From Takifugu bimaculatus (taxonomy: Eukaryota; Chordata; Actinopteri; Tetraodontiformes; Tetraodontidae), in contig CP034991.1 of NCBI GenBank assembly GCA_004026145.2, positions 3,194,134 through 3,258,133 on the forward strand: a stretch of 64,000 nucleotides of DNA, in the 5' to 3' direction. Shown here one piece after another: positions 1-10,100 of the stretch (the first letter of the stretch is position 1; every line of letters begins with the position of its first letter). The position numbers and the translations under genes are program-made. The notes under the pieces are model-generated. The model was given only the letters and a program-made list of their open reading frames with translations. It did not search any database and was not told where the DNA came from.

Positions 1-68
1 ATATATGGCGGGTGCATCAGACAGCAAAAGGAAGGAGTCATCGCACTTGTCAGAAGGAAAAGACTTAC

Positions 69-191
69 GAGGACAGTTCATTTCGTCGCTGTTGTCGGGG
101 CAATCGCCGGTACCGTCACATCTCCAGGTGGCTGGAATGCATCTGCCAGAGCCGCACATAAAGTCCTCCGCTTGACAACTCTCCTGTAAGT
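69..191 (-). CDS. LDLa gene exon 4: LDLa repeat 3
   Basis: This 123-bp exon encodes LQESCQAEDFMCGSGRCIP through DNSDEMNCP. The acceptor GTATGCAG|AC at 191 keeps phase 1; the nearer CAG ending at 184 would break the frame, so 191 was chosen. The donor is CCTC|GTAAGT at 69/68. Positions 1-68 are therefore the start of the next intron, and the protein continues to the left of the window. Confidence 0.88.
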
Positions 192-3100
192 CTGCATACG
201 TCAAGAAGGCAAATTCACATGCAAGAATGAAACTAATGGGCAAGTATCAATGTCCCGGAGCCGCACTAGTATCCCAGCTATATGAGAGGCTGTAAACCAG
301 GTCACGTCTGGCCGAGCCTCCTGATTGGCCGTGGCAGTCACATGTCCCAAAGCGGCGCAGCATTTTCTTGGTTTGCTGCCAGCCTACAGGTGTCGCACGT
401 GCATTGAAAATTAAAACAAAATGAAGCGATTGTCTCATCGTCTTTGCTGTTGCTCAACAAAGCGCTTCTGTTTGAGGTTAAGACGTGGACGCGAGACCTG
501 CAGCGAGCACAGCTGTTCTGTGGTCTCTTCTCCGCCGGGTCTGGATTGTTTGTGAAGGATGACCAAGCTGGGGAGGGGAGCAACAACACAAAACACTGGA
601 CTCCTTTTGTTCCGACTCGTGTTCTGACGCAACATCGGGAGCCTGTTGTATATTTGCAGATTGCCATGGGCCCGTGAGTTTGAAACTCCAAAACCCGATC
701 CAGATGCTGATGTCCAAGCAACCAAGGGAGATCTTGGCTGGTCATGGGAGAGCCACTACGTGAACTAAGCAGGGCCTCCAGTGACTGTTATATACACTCA
801 GAAAACCAGCTGCGAGTCATATGTTCATATATGAAACAGCTGAGATCAGGCTGGCGGCCAGAACCCAACTGCTCTCGGCCCACAGCCGTATATCACGATA
901 AATGAAATGACAGTCGCACAGAAGGCTTCCATAAAGGATGAGAGAAGCCGTCCTTTAGAGGGTGCAAGAAAAAGAAGAAGAAAGACAGCAGCATGTTTAA
1001 CAGATGGAAACACATACATTAATGGCCACACTAGCCTCTAGAAGAGACACTGATCACGGCCTGGCGTCCCTTCAGGCTGATTCTGATCCCTCCCGTCTTT
1101 ATTCAGGAAGATTTCTGCTGCTGACTAGCAACAAGTGCTCATCCCAAACAGCTGGAGAACAAAAAAATGGCCACGATGGTTCTAATGGGAATCCAGCTGC
1201 CACAGTGGGAAGGCCTTTATTTCTCTCCACATGGGGTCAAGCTTATCCTGTTGGAAATCGTTGACCAACATTCCACACGTTTGTTGACGTGCGATCTTAT
1301 CAGTATGTCTGCGCGTTTGACAGTCCAGAAGGTTCGGAGGCGGAGGAGCAGAGCCAAGTTTCAGGGGCATGAGCGCATCCACAGATGGGTCACAGCAGGC
1401 TGATCTCACAAGAGCTGGACAGTAGCATGAATCACGTTAGGATCTTCTGGTTCCACCCATGAGAGTATGTAGCGCTTTCGACGTAGCTCTCCGGAGTCTC
1501 TCGGGAGTTTGCTCGGAAAGGCTGGACAATCCTGGTGGATCCCGTGGCTTCACGCTCACACATGTGTTCTACATTATTTACAGCATTACACATGCAAATC
1601 GGAACCTCCCTGGAGGAGAATCAAGGAAAATGCGTCGTCTGCTCCTAATAAGTCAGTGATGTCACACAGCGAATCGTGGCTCGTGGCTTGAAAGGTTCCG
1701 GGTGTATCGCAAGAGCAAAGCGTCCAGTCGGCGAGCTCTTCGGTGAGCTCTGACGCCGTGCAGCTGGTCCGGCTCATGTTTCCGTTTGGGTTTTGGAACT
1801 TCGATATGGCTCCGGGATGGACGGAGGCTGGACTCTTGGGTGGGGGGTGGTATTCTAAACAGGTATGAGCAACTGCTCAAGATCAAACTTTCAAAGGGGA
1901 CGAGGAGAACCTAGCGCTCCTGGCTCGGAATGCTATGGAGCTTTTCTTTTTCTTCCTTATGAATTTCCAATATTTATATATTTTAGTTTCATCGCTCCAG
2001 GTCATTTAAGATCAAGCACGGGCTCCCAGCCCCCCCCAGCCCCCCCTCCCAGAGGGTAGCGGACTCACCAATGCATTCTAGCTCATCGGTGTAGTCTGAG
2101 CAGTCCTTGTCTCCGTCGCACTGCCAGCTGGCTGGGATGCACAGACCGTCGTTACACCGGAACTGATTGGCTTCGCACTGAGACTCTACGGTCAGGCAGA
2201 CGGGAAGAGTTTTGTTTTGAAGCAACATGCTGCATTTTCCTACCACGCTTGACATTTTACAGCACCCCTCCCTACCTGTGAGGTTCACGAGCCGTAGAAA
2301 AACCAACTTAAAGATGGAGCCACCTCCGGTAACAAATAAGAGATCTTACCACAGTCCTCCTCGTCGGAGTTATCGGCACAATCATCGTCGCCGTCACATC
2401 TCCACACAGCGGGAATGCAGATTCCTAGCTTGCACTGGAACTCGTGGCTTTCACACGCTGGAACTCCTGCATCAGTAAGAAATGTCGGTGATACCAAATC
2501 ATAGCCACATGGAACAGGCAGCTGTGATTATCCAGACTCTCCCGGGATGAACCCTTCTCATCTATCACCCTTCCAGGACTTGGCAGTCTTTCCAAAATTA
2601 TCATCTAGAATCAATTTCAAATGACTAATGACTGCCACCGGTAACAGCTTTAAAGCTTGCAGCCTGGTTCCAGAGGGTCGTCTACGTGTCTGTGTAAGTC
2701 AGAGGCAACTGCTGGGCCTGGATCTCTGAACCTTCTACAGGGCCCCTCAGCTTTGCTTTAAAAGTCGGACTTTTATCCCTCGTTTTGAAATAAAAGGGGA
2801 GGCTAATGCTCACGCTAACAGATCATCTGAGGGAAAACAGGGGATGAGTGAGCAGATCCCGACGACGGGATTCCTGGGATTAAAAATAACGACTTCCCAC
2901 GTCACTGAGCGCTCGGTTGGAGCCCAGAGTGTAAAACTGTGTGACGTCTTAGCCATTGTTCAGCGAGTGACTCATGTCTACGTGACTGAGCTTCCCCTTT
3001 CATTTGTGCCATATCAGCATCGAGGGTGTGTGAATCTTGACATTTATTAGCTGTGCTAAACCTTGGAACAGAGTAACAGGAACCGTGTGTTCATTCACAG

Positions 3101-4349
3101 CCAAAGACCAAAGAAACCTACGACACTGTTCTTCTAAACGGGTGGTTGATGACACCAGAGCCGCTCGCTTGTCTGCGTCCGCTGCTGGGGGCTCCGGATC
3201 ATCCTGAGAACACTGTGTTGCCTCATTTTTAGAAAATAACAATCCTGTTTATCGTTAAATCCTTTATCTTTCTTTTGCTTTCGGTCTGGTCCCTTTTCTA
3301 TCCTTTCACTTGTGTAATGCACCATTTGTCTCTCTAGAAGACCCCGACGGGGTCAGACTTGCATGGGATGGGGGGTCAGAGGTCAGCAGGTCAGGTTGTT
3401 GCTTGCGGGCTTTTGTCCTTGATGTCCCCACCTCCTGTTTTATTTTGAAGTCTGGGGTCATCCTCGTCTTCCTGTCAAGTTTCCCGCCATCGTGACGGCG
3501 TGCCAGCTCTAATGTGTTCCACCTGTGTCATTGTCTCACTCCACCTCGAGTATAAAAGCTGTTCCCTCCTCTCCTGCTCCTGATTGTCTTGTTGTACCTG
3601 AGTGGAGCATCATTCCAGACTCTCCCAGTGTTGACTGGTGAGCCTGGCTGTGATTTAGGTGCCCCCACTTGAGCTGATACTGTCCTGGTTTACGGATTCG
3701 GGGTTGAATAAACGGACTTTGAGTACCAGCCTGATGGCCTCAAGCCTTCTGGTGGAGTTTCCATGCTCTCCTCACGTGTTTCAGGGTGAACTGGTTCCAC
3801 CAAACAAACACCAGCTGCCCCCCCCAAGCCTCCACACACTCCTGAGGTACAGCTCAACGCCAGAATTCAGACTTAACAATTGTGTATGTTAATGTAATGT
3901 ATGGAAAAGTAAATCTAGGCTGCTGATTCTGTCAATATTTACCACTATGAAAGCCAATATTAGGAAAACCAAACATCATTTCCCGAGGGTGATTTTAATA
4001 ATTAAAGCTGTACAAAGTCTTAAAAGTTAAATGAAAATTGTAAGAGGCCACTTAATTTTAAAGTGCCTTTGTCATTTGTTTGAAAAGAACCAAATGTGTG
4101 ACAAGGTTTCTACACTAATTTGCCCATTTTAATCTTAAACTCTAATTTCATTTTAACCCTGACGGCAGTGGCCGCATTTTAATTTCTGTTTCATCCCGTG
4201 TTTTAATTATGGCGATGATGAGGCCACAGGGCCCCCCACCCCGTTTTTTTTTCTTTCTACAACTGTGAAGACGAGACCTTACCTTTAACCCAGCAGAATT
4301 CCAGGAGTAACAACTGTAGTAACGCGAGTTTCCACACCTCCGCCCACAT
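69..4349 (-). CDS. LDL-receptor class A repeat protein, 5' part of gene (signal peptide plus three LDLa repeats)
   Basis: Four exons on the minus strand join in frame, at 4283-4349, 2350-2466, 2069-2185 and 69-191. All junctions are phase 1 with GT donors and AG acceptors. The product starts with a hydrophobic signal peptide and continues with three LDLa modules. Each has six cysteines and the calcium-binding acidic motif (CDGDDDCADNSDEEDC, CDGDKDCSDYTDELEC, CDGTGDCPDNSDEMNC). Such repeats bind ligands in lipoprotein receptors and related secreted or membrane proteins. Phase-1 exons each coding one repeat are typical of the LDLR/VLDLR/LRP superfamily. The 67-bp coding first exon equals that of human LDLR, but in LDLR the third repeat shares a large exon with the next two, so this is not a simple LDLR orthologue. 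The gene continues off the left edge, so I cannot tell LRP2-like, LDLR-like or a small LDLa protein apart. It lies in tandem with hapln1, starting about 2.5 kb past its stop. Confidence 0.85.
192..2068. other. Intron 3 of the LDLa gene
   Basis: No coding exon was found here. The stretch contains copy 1 of a dispersed repeat at about 1345-1725 and a C-rich tract near 2029-2049. The small open frames have no recognisable domain and no matching splice sites. Confidence 0.6.
1345..1725. repeat. Dispersed repeat, family A, copy 1
   Basis: This segment aligns by eye, in the same orientation, with 12765-13065. Shared blocks include 'gcgcatccacagatgggtca' against 'gcgcattcacagatgggtca', then 'ggatcttctggttccaccca', 'catgcaaat' and 'tctgctcct', in the same order and at similar spacing. 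Divergence is substantial, so this is an old element. I do not recognise the family; no terminal repeats or target duplication were seen. Confidence 0.7.
2069..2185 (-). CDS. LDLa gene exon 3: LDLa repeat 2
   Basis: This 117-bp exon (phase 1 to phase 1) encodes the second module, from ESQCEANQFRCNDGLCIP to DYTDELECI. All six cysteines are present. The calcium-site motif reads DYTDELEC, with Thr in place of the usual Ser. The acceptor is TGACCGTAG|AG and the donor is GCATTG|GTGAGT. The intron to exon 2 is only 164 bp. Confidence 0.93.
2350..2466 (-). CDS. LDLa gene exon 2: LDLa repeat 1
   Basis: This 117-bp exon (phase 1 to phase 1) encodes one complete LDLa module, from ACESHEFQCKLGICIP to DNSDEEDC. 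It has six cysteines and the D-x-SDE-x-x-C calcium site. The acceptor is CTGATGCAG|GA and the donor is CTGTG|GTAAGA. Joined to exon 1 it puts the first cysteine five residues after the end of the signal exon. Confidence 0.93.
2467..4282. other. Intron 1 of the LDLa gene
   Basis: This 1.8-kb intron contains the LTR-like sequence near 3470-3735 on the opposite strand. No additional LDLa exon is visible between exon 1 and exon 2, and the phases join directly. Confidence 0.6.
3470..3735 (+). mobile_element. Probable solo LTR or LTR fragment (gypsy-like)
   Basis: On the plus strand a strong TATA box (TATAAAAG, 3551-3558) follows a pyrimidine-rich stretch of CCACCTGTGTCATTGTCTCA type. About 150 bp further comes a polyadenylation signal AATAAA at 3707-3712. 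Promoter and poly(A) signal this close together, with no open frame between, is the layout of an LTR, and the wording resembles fish gypsy-type LTRs. The ends and a target duplication were not found, so the boundaries are approximate. It lies antisense inside intron 1 of the LDLa gene. A stand-alone Pol II promoter is the alternative. Confidence 0.5.
4283..4349 (-). CDS. LDLa gene exon 1: start codon and signal peptide
   Basis: The start codon is at 4349-4347 and the exon encodes MWAEVWKLALLQLLLLEFCW followed by VK and the first base of a glycine codon. A charged start, a run of leucines and a small-residue end make a convincing signal peptide. The donor AAAG|GTAAGG is at 4283/4282. Phase 1 matches the acceptor of the next exon at 2466. 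The open frame continues upstream of this ATG, so a longer 5' start cannot be excluded, but only this ATG gives a clean signal peptide. The 5' UTR and promoter lie to the right and were not resolved. Confidence 0.75.
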
Positions 4350-5983
4350 CTCCAGCTGTGTTCCCGCAAATCTCCAGGTTCTCACAGGCTCCGTGCGTCC
4401 CAGTGTGTGTGCGTGAGCCTCTGCCACAGCGGCTGATCCGTTTGTTTCTGCATTCTGCTTCCTCGGCAGCCATAAGTGACGCTGGTGGGCGGGCCGGTGT
4501 GGAAGAATGCTTGGACTGCAGTGAATCCTGCACACATAAATACTTGTTCTCCAGACTTTGTGCAACTTTAAAGGTCCAAATGTGAAGTTGCACCATTGCC
4601 AGAATGTCTTGAGTCAAAAAAAGTTAGCATATTCATATATCTCGTGTTTGTTTGTTTAACCATTTCTGATTCTATTTATAATAGAGTGCAAATAAAAGTC
4701 ATCACCAAGGTACCGATAGAGCAGAAAATGTTATTCCGCCCTCTTGTGGCCAAAGGCGGAAATCACAGCGATTACAGATGTGCGTGACATTATTTAATGT
4801 AAACCCCAAAGTTTTTTAAAATAAATTATGACTATTGTACGGAAGAATCTGACTGCTTTAGTTTTTCAACATTGATTCATAAAATGTTATTTTACATTAG
4901 ATTATTGACATTTTCGCGTTACATATTTTGCCCGTTCGGGTGGATTTAATCTTGCGGTTTTTCACCAGTAGGTCGAGCTGTCAGACTGGGGATAAAACCA
5001 CGATTGTCGGGTCGCTTCCACAGTCCAGCTGATTTGAAATGGCACAAATCTCATAATTGCCCCTTAAAAAATATGGAAAATAAAACCGTAGCTTAGTAGC
5101 TTGACCTACAAATGTATTTATCTTTTGTAATGTTGCATTAAATCGCACTTGCTTCAGGAACAATTAACATCCAGGCCGAGTTATTGTCCTCCACCAGAAA
5201 CTGACTTGAGGGGACAGAGGAAAAGCAAACGTGACTTGTATGGAATGCTACAGCTGCAGAAGAGTCTCCTTGGTGCAGGCCTGTGTATTAGAAGAGGGTT
5301 TGTTTATTAAAAAGTGGTTTTGACTCAAGTAAACAAGATTAGAGCCTTTTTCCATTGCTTTTTACTGCTGAGACCGATGCTAAAGATGTAACCTTGACAT
5401 AAACAGTTAAAGGGTTGAGCTCCTGCTCATGAAAGGCTCGTCCTTTAGCAGCAGAGGCTCCCTCCTAGAGACCATTAGAGGGGTGCACCCTGACGTCTGG
5501 GGTGCTGCCCAGCCTGCTTTAACTGGTGGTGATCAAAGGCTGCAACTGGATGCCCCAGCGAGAGAAAAAAAGAAAAGACATTTGTGGCTCATGAAATGCA
5601 CGTGTTTTCTAGGTGATCGCCGGAAAAACCTCTGAACCCACGTCTGAGGAATTTAACGAGCATCCAAGATTTATTTTGCGAAGGTAATGCACCTTGGGTC
5701 TTCCTGTAAGCTTCCTGGCAGCCACTGACTCCCGAGGGAACGGCCTGGTCTAATGCAAACATCAGATCACGATAGTCTGCACCGGTCAGGATCTGCAGAC
5801 GGAGGAGAACCGGAAGCGTGGAAGATTGTCCAGCAGCATTCTGAAGAGGGTCACCTTAAATCCTCACATCAACATGCTGTCCCTAACTCAGGCTGCTTAG
5901 ACAGCCTTATATACTGTTCACCCCATAATACATGCTGGTTATAGATCTACAAAATAATGACAAAACCATTATGAGAAAAAAAG
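4350..5983. other. Intergenic stretch between LDLa gene start and hapln1 3' region
   Basis: No exon could be supported. The stretch must include the promoter of the LDLa gene, which reads leftward. A good match to the CTCF core motif lies at 4736-4749. The rest is AT-rich and unremarkable. Confidence 0.5.
4736..4749 (-). promoter_or_regulatory. CTCF-like motif upstream of the LDLa gene
   Basis: CCGCCCTCTTGTGG matches the reverse complement of the CTCF core (SYGCCMYCTRSTGG) at 13 of 14 positions, counted by eye. It lies about 390 bp upstream of the LDLa start codon. Similar wording also occurs by chance and in some fish SINEs, so occupancy is unknown. Confidence 0.35.
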
Positions 5984-6861
5984 TTTATTTTTTTTCTTTA
6001 AAAAGATACACAATGATAAGATACAAAGAGGCCTTTAGTCTTGTTTTTGTGCACAAGTGCAACAGATATTTTCCACGGGTCAAAAATGCATCATGACGCG
6101 TGAGCTGAAATATCCACAATATTTCAGTGCATGTGATAAATATAGCAGGATTAATGTAACAAAAAGAACATGGAAACACTGTGGAGGTGTTGTTTTGTTC
6201 TGGTCTTTAATCTGGTGTTGGAATTCACCTCATTTTCGATCGATCACAGTTTACATGTCACACAAATGCATTTGATAAAAGTAACATCGGATTTGTATTT
6301 TATTCATGCTAGCAAAGCTAATCTGGGCTGGGATCGACAAACACAACACAAGACTGACACAGAACATACACGCTGCATCAGGTTATCATGGCCAAGCAAC
6401 AGCCAAACAGCTCTGGTGAGCTTGTCTGAGACGCCAGTACAGAAAGGTCACAGTCTTCTTTACATTCGGTGTCTGGCCTCAGAGGAGGCAGACGGATGAT
6501 GAAATATGGCATTTATCTGGAGTACCTCCCAACTGTCATGATATTGGCGTGATGTGTGACCAGTTGAAGCTCTTACAACAACACTTTACAAATGCCCAAA
6601 ATGTCACATTCTTTTATTGCTCAGACATTTGATGAAGCAGCCGATCTTTGCATAAACATAAATCTGGAGTCGTTCCGGGGAGGACAGACTAAAAGCAGAT
6701 GTCAGTCGTTGAGCTCTTATCTGTCAGCTCGCTCGCGCACGACCTCACCGTGAGGGTTGTCAGAGATAATGGGATCACGTTGGGATGTAGGATTGTAAAC
6801 TTTATTGATGGTTTTACTGACTGCTGCTGCTTCCGAGGGAGAGGCTGCACTCTCCGCGTGT
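5984..6861 (-). other. hapln1: Candidate 3' UTR of hapln1
   Basis: Downstream of the hapln1 stop codon the minus strand shows AATAAA signals at 6806-6801, 6618-6613 and 5989-5984. The first would give a very short 3' UTR of about 60-80 nt, the last about 0.9 kb. Which one is used cannot be decided from sequence. Confidence 0.4.
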
Positions 6862-7151
6862 TTACTGCTCGGCCTTGAAGCAGTAAACGCCGTACGACTT
6901 CTGAGTTTTGTCCGGGAATCCGACGAAGCGCACCGCAGATTCTGTGGGGCTGCAGTTCTTGCGAGGCCTGGAGATCGGGTAGCGGACGCTCCCGTCAGCC
7001 AGCCAGCCGGCGTCGCAGCGGTCGTAACCCTCCAGCTTCCAGGCGGAGAAGATGTGGCCCACTTTGGCGATCTGGGCGCCGTCATCTAAACAGGCCTGCA
7101 CGGCCTCAGCGAAGGTCAGCCTCTCGGGTTGGACCAGCCAATAAAAGGTCC
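6862..7151 (-). CDS. hapln1: hapln1 link module 2 exon with stop
   Basis: This terminal coding exon encodes GTFYWLVQPERLTFAEAVQA through YGVYCFKAEQ and ends at TAA (6864-6862). It carries four cysteines and the signature YDRCDAGWLADGSVRYPISR. The acceptor is CTTCCTGTCAG|GG. The intron separating it from link module 1 (7152-7227) is only 76 bp. Confidence 0.95.
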
Positions 7152-10100
7152 CTGACAGGAAGCGCAAGAGGAAGAAGCTTGTGAGCAACCAAACACCGGC
7201 GAGACAATAAAAAGAAAGAGAACGAACCCTTGAGAGTGGAGGAAAAGCAGAACACGTCGAAGAGGCTCCGCCTGTTTTGGAGTCCGTAACTTCTGAGACC
7301 TGGTCCGTTTTTGGCGCCACCACAAGGCTCTCTGGGTTTGGTGATGGGATACCGCACCGAGCCGTCGCTCAGCCAGCCGGCGTTGCACCAGTCCAGACCA
7401 CCTCTCCAGGCATCGAGCAGCTGATCGGAGGACGCGACCACGGCATCTTGCTCCAGACACGCCTGCACGGCTTTGGTGAAGTTCATGTTGTAGCGGCCCA
7501 CGCGGAGGTGGTACGGGAAAACGACCCCTGAAGGAGACAGCAAGGAGATCAAATGTGGTCAACGAAGGCCGTCAGCGTAATAAAGAACGTAGCCTTTGTC
7601 CAACTGCGCAAGGAAACATCTGCACGTTGGGATGCTTGATCTCGTTCCTGGAAACTGAAGACAAGTGATGAGCCATCGTGGCTTCATTTCCTTCCCGTCT
7701 TAAAAGCTTTCCTTTCTCCCCACTACTTTTGCCTGAAGGTCGCTCCACGCACGTGGGCGAGCCGTCGCCGAAAGGGAACCAGATGCTGGCGAACGCTGGC
7801 GAAAAACAAGCTGCAGCGATTCCGGCTAACAAATGTGAAACAATCCTCGGCTGGAATGGGAAGCAGGAATCAGACGCGGGAAAAACAGGACAGATCGGAC
7901 CAACACAATCGGCTTCTGTTTGCATGTTGATTAAATATATTCATATTCCACAGGAGTAGACAAAACAAAGGATTCATGCTAGCAAAAATTACCCACCATC
8001 CTTGAGACCACCTTGCACTTCCAAGTGAACCTCCATGACCACATCTGTCATGCCGTTGATGAGCTCGCACTGGTATTTCCCCGCGTCCTGCATGGCGATG
8101 TTGGTTATTAAGATGGAGCCGTCGTCGCTGTCGCTGTTCACGATGGAGACCCGGTCCTCAAAGCTTCCAAAGGTCTTCTTGTGGAATCCCATTGAAAGCA
8201 GCACGTCCTCATTGAACGCCTCGTCCTCCGCCACTTTGGTCCACTTGACTCGCATGCCGGTGGCGCCAAAGAACATGGTGTCTTTGGACGGGAGCTGGCA
8301 GGGCAGCGTGGCGTTGCCGCCGAGGTCGGCCAAAACCCTGACTGGAAAGTGAGGAAACCCGAAGACGTTTAATTGTCCATTTTTATGGATCGAAACACTT
8401 CAGTACAATCGGCTGTTTACTTTTGTTTTGCGCCTGGCGGCAATCCGGCGCCACAAAGTTCTGTTTGTGAAAACACGGAAAGCCGCAGGTGTGCGTGAAA
8501 GAGGAAAACCGCAGATGAAAGATTAACGTTGATGTTAGCCCCCCCCGCCCCCCCCCCCCCCCCCCCCGCCGTCAGCGTATTTCTGTCTCAGTGGAAACAA
8601 ACCAGACAGAAACTCAATAATCCGAGACAAGCCTGAGCCTTATTTTCAGGTCGCCAGTTTGTTTGAATGAAAACAGCGAGGTCTTTGTCTTAACCGGGTC
8701 TCCCACAGTTGCCTTGACCTCCGTGTTTAGAGCTCGGGGATTGTTTAGTTAATGTGACCCCGGGGGTGGCGGCGCTGGTGGCAGCAGCCTGTAGGCAGTA
8801 ATAACACGCAGATGAACGGATGCATGTGTGCCGTCGCTTTCATCGGCCCGGCTACAAAGGACCCGTAACACCGACCTTTTGACCTTTGAATGCTCCGCAA
8901 ATGAACGGCTAATTTCAGCGAACTCGTGGCCCAATCATCATTGTTGGATCATTTAGTCATTATGTCACTCACATTATTGTTCTTTGTCAATGTATTTGCG
9001 TTCCCAAGTATGTTCCAAGTCCTCTCATGTGTACTTGCTTGTGGATTTGGGACCACTAAGTATCCCACAATATTCAGGGAGACTACAAATCCCAGAGTGC
9101 AATCTGTTGTGCTTTTGTCTGTTACTGTATCTCTAATGAAAATATGGCCAGATTCCACCTGTTTTTCTACAAATGTGTGCAGAAATGTGCTGAACGTGTG
9201 TGCGCCGGTCCTTCAAGGCACCTTTCCGCTGAGCGCACATACTCGAGGTTTCAGGTGATATTACAAATGAGGCGGCACAGGCCATCAGAGACTGGGCACG
9301 CATGTTCTTCAGTGGACACCTTTGGTTCTGGCAGAGGATCAGACCCACTCAGAAACTTCTGATGAGCCACAGTTCTTTAGTATTGTTGCGAAAGCGGAAA
9401 ACTCCCAATTTGTGTTCCGGAGCGTAAACTTCCGCGGATCCTCCTTTCATTCCTTATTCTACCCTCCCTTCTAACTGCTGACGGGGTTTTATCACATCAA
9501 GCAGCCGCGTTCGTCTCTCGAGCGCTCGTCAGAGGTCCTCAATGTGTGATCGAATCCCAACTTTTACCCCCGCTAATTCCTAATGTGTCTGAAAACATTC
9601 TAAAGTTTAACGGCAGTCTGAGCCTCATTCCTCTCTGTTTGTGGGGAATGAGTCACAGCTTCAGAACCTCGTTAACTCTCCGCATGGGCATTGGCTGCGT
9701 GGAGCACAGGCTGAAATATGAGGTAGCCAGGATGACTAAACCCGCCCCTCAAAGGCCGTGGCAAAGGTGAAGGTGATTATAAACGCGACTACGACGGCGC
9801 TGCCAGCTCACCAGATGCGACGCCAACTCCGGAATTTATGAGTAAGCGGTTTACAAATCTCTGGAAAATGGAGTAGATGGAATAAAGACTCCCATTGAGA
9901 TTCGCTCAAATGAAAGCCAGCCTCTCTGTGTGGTTTGATACTCGTGTGGAAAACTTAATGAAGCTCCTCAGCGCTGATAAAAGACTATACGGGCATCAAG
10001 AGCAGCTTCACCGTAGGTAAGAGCGGCAGCGGCGTCCAGGTCAGTTCCGACCTCTCACGCTCCTGCACGTCCCAGCAGACACATGTCCCGCGGGGGAAAG

